This document shows positions 42,891 through 55,771 of a stretch of 64,000 nt of DNA, in pieces (within the stretch, counting starts at the first letter, position 1; the number at the start of each line of letters is the position of its first letter). The position numbers and the translations under genes are program-made. The notes beneath the pieces are model-generated. The model was not told where the DNA came from and searched no databases. It saw only the letters and a program-made list of their open reading frames with translations. Origin of the DNA: Aeromicrobium sp. Root236 (lineage in GTDB: Bacteria; Actinomycetota; Actinomycetes; Propionibacteriales; Nocardioidaceae); assembly GCF_001428805.1 (NCBI RefSeq), contig NZ_LMIS01000001.1, forward strand, positions 3,575,908 to 3,639,907, written 5' to 3'.

Positions 42891-44267
42891 ATGAGGCTGG
42901 CGAGCGCGCAGGGCAAGTGGCTGCTGGCGGCGATGATCCTCGGATCGGGCATGGCGTTCCTGGACGGCTCGATCGTGGGGCTCGCGCTGCCGGCCATCAC
43001 CCGTGACCTGGGCGGTGGCCTGCCAGGTCAGCAGTGGACCGTCAACGCCTACACGCTGACGCTCGCGGCACTGATCCTCGTCGGCGGCTCGCTGGGTGAT
43101 CGCCTGGGCCGACGGCGCGTCTTCGTCGTCGGTGTCGTCTGGTTCGCGGCGGCCTCCGTCGTGTGCGCGGTGTCGCCCACCATCGAGGTGCTCGTGGCGG
43201 CACGCGGCCTGCAAGGTGTCGGCGCGGCGCTGCTGACGCCCGGCAGCCTGGCCATCATCTCGGCGTCGTTCGTGCCGGAGGACCGCGGCCCCGCGATCGG
43301 CGTCTGGTCGGGGCTCGCCGGGGTCACGACGGCCATCGGCCCGCTGGTCGGAGGCTGGCTGGTCGACTCGGTGGGCTGGCGGTCGATCTTCTGGATCAAC
43401 GTGCCGCTCGCGGCCGCCGTCGTCTACCTGTCGGTGAAGCACGTGCCGGAGACGACCGGTGAGCAGAAGAAGCTCGATCTCGGTGGCGCCGCTCTGACCG
43501 CGATCGGCCTGGCCCTGCTGACGTACGGGCTGGTCGAGGAGTCATGGATGTGGTCGGTGGGCGGCGTCATCGTCCTGGCGGCGTTCGTGGTCCATCAGAA
43601 GGTCACGCCGCACGCCCTGGTGCCGCTCGAGCTGTTCGCCAACCGGGTGTTCACGGCGGCCAACATCTGCACGTTCGCGATCTACGGCGCGCTCGCGGCA
43701 TCCGGCTTCCTGCTGGTGCTGCAGCTCCAGTACGTCGCGGGGTTCTCGCCGCTCGAGGCGGGCCTGTCGACGATCCCCGCGACGATCCTGATGCTGCTGT
43801 TCTCCGCGAAGTCCGGTGCGCTCGCGACCAGGATCGGTCCTCGGTGGCCCATGACGTTCGGTCCACTGGTGGCGGCCGGCGGCCTGCTGTGGTGGCTCAT
43901 GATCGACGAGCACACCAACTTCTGGATCGACGTGCTGCCCGGCTCGGTGGTCTTCGGCATCGGCCTGGTGCTGCTCGTCGCGCCGCTCACCACCGCCGTG
44001 CTGGCTGCGGCCCCCGACATGCAGACCGGCATCGCGTCCGGCATCAACAACGCGGTTGCCCGCACGGCGTCGCTGCTCGCCGTCGCCGCGATCCCGCCGA
44101 TCGCCGGGATCGCCGGCTCCGACTTCGCGGACCCCGACGTGTTCGCGCCCGGCTTCCGCATGGGCATGCTGATCTGCGTCGGCATGCTGGTCGTCGCCGG
44201 AGCCTGCGCCGCAGCCCTGATCCACGGGCGTGCGGTGAGCCCGGAAGCCCTGCTGGCCGAGGACTAG
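42891..44267 (+). CDS. MFS drug/proton antiporter (DHA2-like)
   Basis: 458 residues, about 12-14 membrane helices. Motif C-like sequences and the antiporter motif GSLGDRLGRRRVFVVGV (loop 2-3) are present, and GSGMAFLDGSIVGLALPAI opens helix 1 as in the EmrB/QacA class. It probably exports drugs or metabolites; the substrate is not readable. ATG 42891 fits helix 1; ATG 42861 would add ten residues. It stands between the amidohydrolase and tmRNA genes. Confidence 0.88.
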   Translation: MRLASAQGKWLLAAMILGSGMAFLDGSIVGLALPAITRDLGGGLPGQQWTVNAYTLTLAALILVGGSLGDRLGRRRVFVVGVVWFAAASVVCAVSPTIEVLVAARGLQGVGAALLTPGSLAIISASFVPEDRGPAIGVWSGLAGVTTAIGPLVGGWLVDSVGWRSIFWINVPLAAAVVYLSVKHVPETTGEQKKLDLGGAALTAIGLALLTYGLVEESWMWSVGGVIVLAAFVVHQKVTPHALVPLELFANRVFTAANICTFAIYGALAASGFLLVLQLQYVAGFSPLEAGLSTIPATILMLLFSAKSGALATRIGPRWPMTFGPLVAAGGLLWWLMIDEHTNFWIDVLPGSVVFGIGLVLLVAPLTTAVLAAAPDMQTGIASGINNAVARTASLLAVAAIPPIAGIAGSDFADPDVFAPGFRMGMLICVGMLVVAGACAAALIHGRAVSPEALLAED

Positions 44268-44369
44268 GCAGCCGCCGTACGACCCGCTCTCGGAATTCCT
44301 GGGTCGGTCCGGAGGTTGTACAGGAGTAGGATGGTGACGTTGCTTCGGCAGCGTTTGAAAACTCAAGAG

Positions 44370-44734
44370 GGGCTGATCGGTTTCGACTAAGGTCGTTCGA
44401 TTCAGGTGAAGCGGGTAGAGGATCCAGGGTTATCTCTTAAACGATCTCTGGAAACCAACAAGTGCCGATTCAAAGCGCACTGACTTCGCCCTCGCTGCTT
44501 AAGCGATAGGTGAAGGGCTGGCCCGGGGGCGTTCCCGCTCCGGATCGCCAGTCTCATTTAGGGGACTTGCTGATCACACGGCGTCGCAGCGTGTGATCGG
44601 GACTTTTCTGCGACTGGGCCTGTCGGCGACGCGTTCGTCCGAGCGTCGGGGCCGAGAAAAGCGACAGACGAACTGCACCCGGAGAAGCCCTGACTCAGCG
44701 CCATAGGACCCGGGTTCGATTCCCGGCAGCTCCA
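44370..44734 (+). ncRNA. ssrA: Transfer-messenger RNA (tmRNA)
   Basis: 365 bases. The 5' end GGGGCTGATCGGTTTCGAC and 3' end GGGTTCGATTCCCGGCAGCTCCA form the tRNA-like acceptor and T arms (acceptor GGGGCTG/CAGCTCC); the terminal CCA is not encoded. The tag frame starts at GCC and reads ADSKRTDFALAA then TAA, a typical actinobacterial ALAA-ending degradation tag. Rescues stalled ribosomes with SmpB (41427). TAGGAT at 44327-44332 is a possible -10. A strong terminator follows at once. Spurious reading frames on the minus strand here are not genes. Confidence 0.96.
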
Positions 44735-44791
44735 CGACATGACAAGACCCCGCCGCCCCGGTTTTGGGCGACGGGGTCTTGTCATGTCGTG
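44733..44791 (+). terminator. tmRNA terminator with 20-bp perfect stem
   Basis: Positions 44733-44752 are the exact reverse complement of 44772-44791 (stem CACGACATGACAAGACCCCG). The stem begins inside the last bases of ssrA, and the loop region contains GGTTTTGG. Confidence 0.88.
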
Positions 44792-44869
44792 AAACCAGCA
44801 GAGTGAATCGAGTGGGCCCCTCCGTCGCGGCGAAGCCGCTCATGAAGGGATCCCCGCAGTTCCCCGCAC

Positions 44870-45538
44870 CTACAGCTCCGTCTCGGTCAGCGGCTCGGCA
44901 GAGCCGGCGACGCGGATCTCGACCTTGGCGATGGAGGCCTTGGGCACGGCGCTCGAGGCGGACAGTGATGCAGCCGTGGGATCGGTGGCGACCCACGACG
45001 CGGCGACCGTCTCTCGGCCGGACGTGTCGATGACGACGAGCTCGTACACACGACTGGCGCTGTAGCCGCTGGTCGCCAGGTAGCGGCAGTTCCAGTCCAG
45101 CCGGGTGCCCCAGGCCTTCTTCTCGACTCGCAGGCTGGCGGTCATGACGCCGGGCTGCACCTCGCTCATCGCCACGAACCGGCCAGAAGGCTGGTCGTCC
45201 GCCGACCCCACGGCGTAGCCGGCGACACCGAGGCCCAAGGCCGCGGCGACGCCCGCGCCGGCGATCGCGACGCGCACGCGGCGGCGACGACGCGCGGCAG
45301 CCGTGGCCAGGCGGGTCACGAGGCCGTCCGAGTGGGGCTCCTCGACGGGCTCGAGCAGGGCGAGTGCCTCGTCCTTGCTCAGGGTGGCGAGGATGCCGGG
45401 CATCCCGGCGAGCTCGGCGACAGCCGCCGAGCAGGCATCGCAGGTGGCGAGGTGAGCCTCGTACGCCCGCCGGTCGTCGGGCCCGAGCTGGCCGAGGACG
45501 TACGCGGCGTCCCAGTCGTGGAACGGATCGTCGTTCAT
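44870..45538 (-). CDS. Anti-sigma factor (zinc-binding, RskA-like)
   Basis: 222 residues. N-terminal ZAS domain with Hx3Cx2C (HLATCDACSAAV, about 28-39) that binds the partner sigma factor. One membrane helix at about 88-108 (VRVAIAGAGVAAALGLGVAGYAVG). An extracytoplasmic RskA-type domain (about 110-222) has FVAMSEVQPGVMTASLRV. Membrane-bound inhibitor released by proteolysis or zinc loss. ATG overlaps the sigma-factor stop by 4 bases. Confidence 0.88.
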   Translation of the reverse strand: MNDDPFHDWDAAYVLGQLGPDDRRAYEAHLATCDACSAAVAELAGMPGILATLSKDEALALLEPVEEPHSDGLVTRLATAAARRRRRVRVAIAGAGVAAALGLGVAGYAVGSADDQPSGRFVAMSEVQPGVMTASLRVEKKAWGTRLDWNCRYLATSGYSASRVYELVVIDTSGRETVAASWVATDPTAASLSASSAVPKASIAKVEIRVAGSAEPLTETEL

Positions 45539-46041
45539 CGCGTGACACCTCTTTCCTGCATCGCGAGTCGTAGGGCGCGGAGCGCGTAGTGCATGCGTGA
45601 GCGGACCGTGCCTTCGGGAATGCCCTCCTCGCGAGCGACCTCGGCGGCGGAGCGGCCGAGGTAGTACGAGTTGACGACGGCTTGGCGGTGCTCGGGCGAC
45701 AGCGACCTGAGGGCGTCGGACACGAGCCACCGGTCCAGGGTCGCGTCGGTGCCGTCGCTGCGCGACGTCTCGGGCAGTCGTTCGCTCGACACCTCGTGGA
45801 GGTGGCGAGCGCTGCGTCGGTCATCGATCACCAGGTTGCGAGCCACCGTGAAGAGCCAGGCCCGCGACGCGGCGTCGCCCTGCTCGAGGATCGCGGGGCG
45901 CTTCCAGGCACGGAACAGCGCCTCCTGCACGACGTCCTGGGCGAGCGCCGGGTCGTACGTCAGCCGGGTCACGTAGCGCAGGAGGGCAGGCGCGTGCGTG
46001 TCGTGCAGCGCACGCAGCAGCTCGTCCTGGTCCTTGGGCAT
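45535..46041 (-). CDS. ECF RNA-polymerase sigma factor (SigL/SigK-like)
   Basis: 168 residues. Region 2 (LLRYVTRLTYDPALAQDVVQEALFRAW, of which DVVQEALFRAW is the core) and region 4 (LSPEHRQAVVNSYYLGRSAAEVAREEGIPEGTVRSRMHYA, of which EVAREEGIPEGTVRSRM is the helix-turn-helix) are complete. ATG 46041 with GGAGG 5 bases upstream is the start; a longer frame (TTG 46086) would place the ECF-type -35 inside the gene. Operon: sigma then anti-sigma. Likely activates its own promoter (46058-46085) and that of the divergent lipoprotein gene. Confidence 0.9.
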   Translation of the reverse strand: MPKDQDELLRALHDTHAPALLRYVTRLTYDPALAQDVVQEALFRAWKRPAILEQGDAASRAWLFTVARNLVIDDRRSARHLHEVSSERLPETSRSDGTDATLDRWLVSDALRSLSPEHRQAVVNSYYLGRSAAEVAREEGIPEGTVRSRMHYALRALRLAMQERGVTR

Positions 46042-46057
46042 CCGTCCTCCAGGCCCT

Positions 46058-46085
46058 ACAACGGGAAGCAGGGCCATTTCGTTCA
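46058..46085 (-). promoter_or_regulatory. ECF-type promoter for the sigma/anti-sigma operon
   Basis: On the minus strand: TGAACG, exactly 16 bases, CGTTGT. Ends 17 bases before the sigma-factor start codon, giving a short leader with the GGAGG site. Mirror image of the promoter at 46100. Confidence 0.65.
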
Positions 46086-46099
46086 ACTCCTCAGGTCAT

Positions 46100-46127
46100 T
46101 GAACGCCTTGTGCGTCGCTCTCGTCCT
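46100..46127 (+). promoter_or_regulatory. ECF-type promoter for the lipoprotein gene
   Basis: TGAACG, exactly 16 bases, CGTCCT: the same -35 and spacing as the divergent sigma promoter. The lipoprotein ATG lies 51 bases downstream. Confidence 0.6.
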
Positions 46128-46177
46128 CACATCAGGGGCGTACGCGCGCCTCCATGGCTCGAAGGAAGTTGATCGTC

Positions 46178-46666
46178 ATGAACAGCAGGCTCATCCTCGC
46201 CGCGGCAGGCGGCTCGCTCGCCCTGCTCGGCCTCACGGCATGCGGAGGCTCCGACTCGGCGGGCGACGTCCCAGCCAAGGGGTCCGTCATCGGTACGTCA
46301 GACACCTCGTTCGGCACGATCGTCGTCGACGGCAAGGGCATGACGGCGTACGTCTTCGACAAGGACTCCCCGGGCTCCGGCAAGAGCGCCTGCACGGGGG
46401 AGTGCGTCGAGGAGTGGCCGGCGATCACCACGTCGTCGGACCAGCCCGAGGTCGACGGCGTGACCGGCAAGGTCGGCACGATCACGGGCACCGACGGAGC
46501 GAAGCAGGTCACGCTCGACGGCCGGCCGCTCTACACGTTCCATGACGACGAGGACCCGGGTGACACCGAAGGGCAGGGTGCCGAGGGTGGCATCTGGTGG
46601 GTCGTGTCGCCGGCCGGCGACAAGATCACCGACAGCCCTGACACCACGGGCGGCGGGGGCTACTGA
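46178..46666 (+). CDS. COG4315-type secreted-repeat lipoprotein
   Basis: 162 residues. Lipobox LTAC (Cys at about 22). Two copies of the COG4315 repeat: VDGKGMTAYVFDKDSPGSGKSACTGECVEEWPAI (key W-P after a Cys pair) and DGRPLYTFHDDEDPGDTEGQG...GIWWVV. The family is common in actinobacteria and bacterial lipoproteins of unknown role, sometimes linked to oxidative stress. ATG 46178 is chosen since GAAGGAAG lies 8 bases before it. It faces the sigma-factor gene and shares an ECF-type promoter, so it is a probable regulon member. Confidence 0.85.
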   Translation: MNSRLILAAAGGSLALLGLTACGGSDSAGDVPAKGSVIGTSDTSFGTIVVDGKGMTAYVFDKDSPGSGKSACTGECVEEWPAITTSSDQPEVDGVTGKVGTITGTDGAKQVTLDGRPLYTFHDDEDPGDTEGQGAEGGIWWVVSPAGDKITDSPDTTGGGGY

Positions 46667-46696
46667 GCGCTGGCGGGCCGACGTATCGTCGAAGGC

Positions 46697-46987
46697 ATGT
46701 CGACCTTCACTGATGCACAGATCGAAGAAGCCCTCGAGTCGCTGCCCGGGTGGTCACAGGAGGGCGAGGCGATCGTCCGGACGTACGAGTTCGCGGACTT
46801 CCGCGCGGCGCTCAGCTTCATGAACCGCGCTGCGGGGCCGGTCGAGGAGATGGACCACCACCCGGAGTGGACCAACGTCTACAACCGGGTCGACATCCGG
46901 CTCAGCAGCCACGATGTCGGCGGGGTCACCGGCCGCGACATCCAGCTCGCGAACGTCCTCGAGCGGGTGGCGGGGGCCGTCGCCTAG
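46697..46987 (+). CDS. phhB: Pterin-4a-carbinolamine dehydratase
   Basis: 96 residues, the usual length of the family. The catalytic signature EMDHHPEWTNVYNRVDIRLSSH (two adjacent His, then Asp-rich C-terminal part) dehydrates 4a-hydroxytetrahydropterin. No aromatic-amino-acid hydroxylase gene is nearby, so it may serve another pterin process. TATCGT lies 7 bases before the ATG, suggesting a leaderless mRNA. Overlaps the convergent VKOR gene by 4 bases. Confidence 0.9.
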   Translation: MSTFTDAQIEEALESLPGWSQEGEAIVRTYEFADFRAALSFMNRAAGPVEEMDHHPEWTNVYNRVDIRLSSHDVGGVTGRDIQLANVLERVAGAVA

Positions 46988-47604
46988 GCCCAGAGGTCGC
47001 TGCCGAACTTGAACCAGATCGCGGAGATCACGGCGACGTACCAGAGGATGTTGATCAGCAGCGTCCACTCGGTCACGATCCGGGAGACGGGGTTGTGAGG
47101 CGCGTACGCCCGCAGGTTGCGCGCGGTCACCCAGACGAAGATCGGGATCGTGATGGTCCACACCACCATGCAGTAGGGGCACAGGCCGTGGATCTCGTAG
47201 ATGCTCTGGTACTGCAGCCACGTGACGAACGCGATCCCGAAGATGACGCCGAGCTGGAGGCCGAGCCACACGAACTTCGGCAGCGCGACCCGGGCCAGCA
47301 CGAGGACGCCGATCACCACGACGATCGCGAAGCCGGCCACCCCGATGATCGGGTTGGGGAAGCCGAATGCCGAGGCCTGGTCGGTGTTGATGACCTTGCC
47401 GCAGCCGACGATGGGGTTGATGTCGCACGACGTGCTGCCCGGCTTGCCGTCAGCGAGGTCCTGGAGATAATTGACCTTCTCGATGATGAGCCTCGCGGCG
47501 GAGAACAGCCCGATCGCACCGCCGATCGTCAGCAGGAGCCCGAGTCCCCGGCTCGCCAGGGTGTTCTCGTCGGTGGTGTCGACGTCGTCGATCAGATCGG
47601 TCAT
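46984..47604 (-). CDS. VKOR-family membrane thiol oxidase
   Basis: 206 residues, five membrane helices. Redox pairs as in bacterial VKOR: loop Cys in STSCDINPIVGCGKV (about 58-72) and the CPYC active site (about 141-144), where quinone is reduced. Would reoxidise DsbA-like proteins that form disulfides in secreted proteins, of which this window encodes many. No DsbA-like gene is adjacent. TAGGAT is 7 bases before the ATG (leaderless). Confidence 0.9.
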   Translation of the reverse strand: MTDLIDDVDTTDENTLASRGLGLLLTIGGAIGLFSAARLIIEKVNYLQDLADGKPGSTSCDINPIVGCGKVINTDQASAFGFPNPIIGVAGFAIVVVIGVLVLARVALPKFVWLGLQLGVIFGIAFVTWLQYQSIYEIHGLCPYCMVVWTITIPIFVWVTARNLRAYAPHNPVSRIVTEWTLLINILWYVAVISAIWFKFGSDLWA

Positions 47605-47653
47605 AACGGTGATCCTAGGGTGAGTGGGCAACTCCACACGGACCGATCACTGG

Positions 47654-47700
47654 CGTAACCCGATTATTTGGGTTACGCTTTTTGGCATACCAACAGTATG
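47654..47700. promoter_or_regulatory. Two inverted repeats before the monooxygenase gene
   Basis: CGTAACCC (47654-47661) and GGGTTACG (47670-47677) form a perfect 8-bp inverted repeat with an 8-base spacer. CATAC (47686-47690) and GTATG (47696-47700) form a second with a 5-base spacer. The stretch is A/T-rich. Probable operators of a TetR- or MarR-type regulator encoded elsewhere. Confidence 0.5.
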
Positions 47701-47712
47701 TGAGAGGTCACC

Positions 47713-49188
47713 ATGAGCGCGCACACCAGCCCAGAGCACGTCGACGTCATCATCGTCGGAGCAGGACTCTCCGGAATCGGCGCGGCATACCGGCTCCAGG
47801 AGCAGTGCCCCGGCAAGTCGTACGCGATCCTCGAGGCGCGCGAGGCCGTCGGTGGCACGTGGGACCTGTTCCGCTACCCGGGCATCCGCTCGGACTCCGA
47901 CATGTACACGCTGAGCTTCCCGTTCCGCCCGTGGACCAACCGCAAGTCGATCGCCGACGGTGAGCACATCCGCGAGTACATCCGTGACGCGGCAGACGAG
48001 TTCGGCATCGCCGACCACATCCAGTTCGGCCACCGCGTGGTCTCGGCAACGTGGTCGTCCGACGACGCACGCTGGACTGTCACCTCGCAGGTCGGTGGGA
48101 CGACCGTGGTGCAGACCGCCTCGTTCCTCTATCTCTGCAGCGGCTACTACAACTACGACAAGGGCTACCAGCCGGAGTTCCCCGGCCTGGACTCGTTCGA
48201 GGGCCGGGTCGTGCACCCGCAGTTCTGGCCGGAGGACCTGGACTACGCGGGCAAGAAGGTCGTGGTCATCGGTAGCGGTGCGACGGCGGTGACCCTGATC
48301 CCGTCGATGGCGGACGACGTCGAGCACATCACGATGCTGCAGCGTTCCCCGACGTACATCACGACGCTGCCGGCCGAGGACAAGCTCGCCCAGCTCATGC
48401 GCAAGGTGCTGCCGGCGAAGCTCGCCCACCGTGCGGTCCGCCGCAAGAACGCGATCGTCACGATCGGCTTCTACCAGTTCTGCCGGCGGTTCCCGACTGC
48501 TGCGACCAAGCTGCTCCTGGGCCGCGCCAAGCGGCAGCTGCCCGAAGGGTCGGACATGAGGCACTTCACGCCTCGCTACAAGCCGTGGGACCAGCGCCTG
48601 TGCGTCGTGCCCAACGGCGACCTGTTCCGGGCGATCCGCAGGGGCAAGGCGTCGATCGCGACCGACACGATCAAGACGTTCACCCCGAACGGCATCGACC
48701 TGGATTCCGGCGAGCACCTGGACGCCGACATCGTCGTGACCGCGACCGGCCTGCAGGTCGTCGCGTTCGGCCAGCTCGAGATCGAGGTCGACGGCCGGCG
48801 CATCGACCCGCACGACGTCTACGTCTACAAGGGCCTGATGTTCAGCGGCGTGCCCAACATGGCGTGGTGCGTCGGCTACACCAATGCGTCGTGGACGCTG
48901 CGTGCCGACCTGTCGTCGCAGTACGTGTGCCAGTACCTCAACCACCTCGACGCCAAGGGCTACGCGTTCGGGATGCCCGATCCGGCGGGCGCGGCGGGCC
49001 AGGCGCGGCCGATCCTCGACCTGACGTCGGGCTACGTCACGCGCGTGGCCGACCTGCTGCCGCAGCAGGGCACCAGCTCGCCGTGGACGATCCGCCAGAA
49101 CTGGCTGCTCGACTCGTACGACATGAAGCGGACCGACCTGGAGCAGGACATGGTGTTCGAGAAGGCGAAGGTGTCCGTCCCCGCCTGA
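47713..49188 (+). CDS. Flavin-containing / Baeyer-Villiger monooxygenase
   Basis: 491 residues. FAD site GAGLSGIGAAYRL (about 15-27), NADPH-binding GSGATAVTL (about 193), and the Baeyer-Villiger fingerprint FxGxxxHxxxWP, seen as FEGRVVHPQFWP at about 160-171. FRYPGIRSDSDMYTLSF is also typical. Inserts oxygen into ketones or oxidises soft heteroatoms; the substrate is unknown. Stands alone with inverted repeats in its promoter region, suggesting substrate induction. GAGAGG precedes the ATG. Confidence 0.9.
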   Translation: MSAHTSPEHVDVIIVGAGLSGIGAAYRLQEQCPGKSYAILEAREAVGGTWDLFRYPGIRSDSDMYTLSFPFRPWTNRKSIADGEHIREYIRDAADEFGIADHIQFGHRVVSATWSSDDARWTVTSQVGGTTVVQTASFLYLCSGYYNYDKGYQPEFPGLDSFEGRVVHPQFWPEDLDYAGKKVVVIGSGATAVTLIPSMADDVEHITMLQRSPTYITTLPAEDKLAQLMRKVLPAKLAHRAVRRKNAIVTIGFYQFCRRFPTAATKLLLGRAKRQLPEGSDMRHFTPRYKPWDQRLCVVPNGDLFRAIRRGKASIATDTIKTFTPNGIDLDSGEHLDADIVVTATGLQVVAFGQLEIEVDGRRIDPHDVYVYKGLMFSGVPNMAWCVGYTNASWTLRADLSSQYVCQYLNHLDAKGYAFGMPDPAGAAGQARPILDLTSGYVTRVADLLPQQGTSSPWTIRQNWLLDSYDMKRTDLEQDMVFEKAKVSVPA

Positions 49189-49299
49189 ACGCGGGGGTGG
49201 TGCGCCAGCATGTCTGCGGGCAGTCCATGATGGTGGCTGCGCGTCGGGGGATCGCACCTCCTCTGGCGTGTCGTCACGACCAGGTGCCCGGGGGACCGC

Positions 49300-50337
49300 A
49301 TGACCGACACTGCCACGACCGAACCGAACCAGCCCACCAGCCGCCGACGGCTGCTCATCGTCCTCGCGGCGGTCCTGGTCGTCGTGATCGCACTGATCGT
49401 CGGCTCGTTCCTGTACGCGGCGTCGGCGGCGAACGGCAAGGCGTCCGACTACGACGACGCGTACGCCGCCTGGAAGGCCAAGGACAAGGCCGTCCTCCTG
49501 GCTGCGACGGCCAAGCTGCCGGTGGACACCTACCTGCGCAAGGACACCTCGTCGGCCAAGGGACTCGCCAAGCAGAAGAAGGGCTGTGACGCCGTCGCTG
49601 CCGCCCGTGAGGACCTTGCTGACGCAGCCCGACGCCTGCCGACCATGGGTGACAGCGGGTTCATGGCGAAGGTGAGCTCGAAGTACAGCGACGCGGGTGA
49701 CCGGTCCGAACGGCGAGCCAAGCTGGTGGCCACCTACGTCAGCACGGCATCCAAGACGCTGGCGCAGGTGGAGCGCGACTGCCGCTGGAACATCGCCTAC
49801 AACACCTCGGCGGTCAAGCCCAACAAGCTGTGGAAGGACACGGAGAAGTACCTCATGAAGGGAACTGGCTCCGAGCCGGGAGTCACCTGCAGCGAGAAGG
49901 TCTGCATCTCGTCGATCACCAAGAAGAAGAACAAGTACGCGGACCTGCGCATCCGAGCGCTCAAGGAGCAGCGCAAGACCCTGGCCCTGCTGAAGTCCAA
50001 GGACTGCGAGGCCACGTCGTACGGCCGGGCCTGCGTCACGTTGGCGAAGTCGTACGCGTCGACGGTCAGGACGAGCCTCGCGTCGTACACCTTCATCCGC
50101 AAGACGGCCAGCACCGTCGGCAACAACGGCATCGACAAGAGGCAGGCCAAGGAGCGGAAGGCGTGGAAGGCTGCGGTCAAGGCGGATCGCGCGGCCGTCC
50201 TGAAGGTGGCGCCGGAGCTCAAGAAGTCGAAGGACCTCAAGGCGAGCCCGTCGTGGACCGACATCTTCTTCGCGCACGTCGACAAGCGGCTTCTGGCCGG
50301 CCTGAAGGACGAGCGCGCGGCGATCGGCAAGCTCTAG
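49300..50337 (+). CDS. Membrane-anchored protein of unknown function
   Basis: 345 residues. I do not recognise a family. A 20-residue cytoplasmic head rich in Thr/Pro/Arg is followed by one membrane helix (about 19-42, LLIVLAAVLVVVIALIVGSF), then a long, mostly helical extracellular part rich in Lys and Ala with heptad-like spacing. Five or so Cys (KKGCDA, VERDCRW, TCSEKVC, KDCEA, RACVT) could form disulfides. ATG 49300 with GGGGG upstream. Its end overlaps the convergent nei gene by 4 bases. Confidence 0.7.
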   Translation: MTDTATTEPNQPTSRRRLLIVLAAVLVVVIALIVGSFLYAASAANGKASDYDDAYAAWKAKDKAVLLAATAKLPVDTYLRKDTSSAKGLAKQKKGCDAVAAAREDLADAARRLPTMGDSGFMAKVSSKYSDAGDRSERRAKLVATYVSTASKTLAQVERDCRWNIAYNTSAVKPNKLWKDTEKYLMKGTGSEPGVTCSEKVCISSITKKKNKYADLRIRALKEQRKTLALLKSKDCEATSYGRACVTLAKSYASTVRTSLASYTFIRKTASTVGNNGIDKRQAKERKAWKAAVKADRAAVLKVAPELKKSKDLKASPSWTDIFFAHVDKRLLAGLKDERAAIGKL

Positions 50338-51105
50338 GTCTGGCAGTGCGGGCACCAGAAGGTGTTGCGCTCGGTCGTGGGTCGATCGCCGAGCGTGCCG
50401 CTGCGGAGCGGCGTGCCGCAGCGGCGGCAACGCGCTCGCTCGCGGCCGTACACCCAGCGTTCCTCACCATGCCGGGCGCTGCCGGTGAACGACCGCTCGA
50501 TCCGTGACTTGTTGACGTCGAGCATCTTCTGGCCCCGCGCGATGACCCGGCGGATGTCGGCGACCTCACCGACCGGACGGGTCGGCAGGAGGCCCATCAG
50601 GAACAGCAGCTCGTTGACGTACTCGTTGCCGAATCCCGCGACGTTGCGCTGGTCGAGGAGGGCGAGATGGACCGCGCGGGCGGGGTCGGCGGCCACTCGC
50701 CGTGTCGCCTCGTCGAGATCGAAGTCGCCGCCCAGCAGGTCGGGGCCGAGGTGGCCGACGACCGACTCCTCGTCGCCGCGGGCGAGCACCTCGAGGATGC
50801 CGAGGGAGTAGCCCACGGCCTGCCACTCGTCGTTCTCGAGGACGGCACGTGCGGTGTGGCCGGGCCGGCGCCATGGGCTGCCGAGCCGGTAGACGTGCCA
50901 GGCGCCCTCCATCTTGAGGTGCGAGTGGATCGAGTGCTCGGGCGTCCGGATCAGCAGGTGCTTGCCGCGGCTGACCACCTCGTCGACCCGCGAGCCGCTG
51001 AGGTCGACCGTGGCGTAGGCCGGCACGCGGAAGTCGGTGCGGGTCAGCTCGCGGCCGGCCAGCGCCTCGTGGAGGTGGCGGGCCGCGCGCCAGACGGTGT
51101 CACCC

Positions 51106-51113
<8 letters not shown>
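50334..51113 (-). CDS. nei: Endonuclease VIII-like DNA glycosylase (Fpg/Nei)
   Basis: 259 residues. N-terminal PEGDTVWRAARHL supplies the catalytic Pro2 and Glu3 after Met removal. The helix-two-turn-helix is around 150-220, and the C-terminal zinc finger is CRRCGTPL...WCPHCQ. Excises oxidised pyrimidines. ATG 51113 overlaps the lhr stop by 8 bases, the same pairing as lhr-nei in mycobacteria, so both repair proteins are made together. Confidence 0.92.
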
Positions 51114-55662
<4,549 letters not shown>

Positions 55663-55771
55663 CGTCCCATCGTCGCAGCCACCACCGACATGCGCCCGGG
55701 AGTGCCCGGACGGGAGGCTCGGGCCGGATAGTCTGAGCACTGGTCCGGGCGTCCAGCAAAGGGGAGCGGGA

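Noticed and set aside
42891..44267. Specific drug substrate for the MFS protein
   Set aside because: Family motifs identify the antiporter class only; nothing in the sequence or context names a substrate.
44558..44785. Open frame across the tmRNA 3' end
   Set aside because: It is an artefact of the tmRNA T arm and the terminator hairpin; the tmRNA structure explains the sequence.
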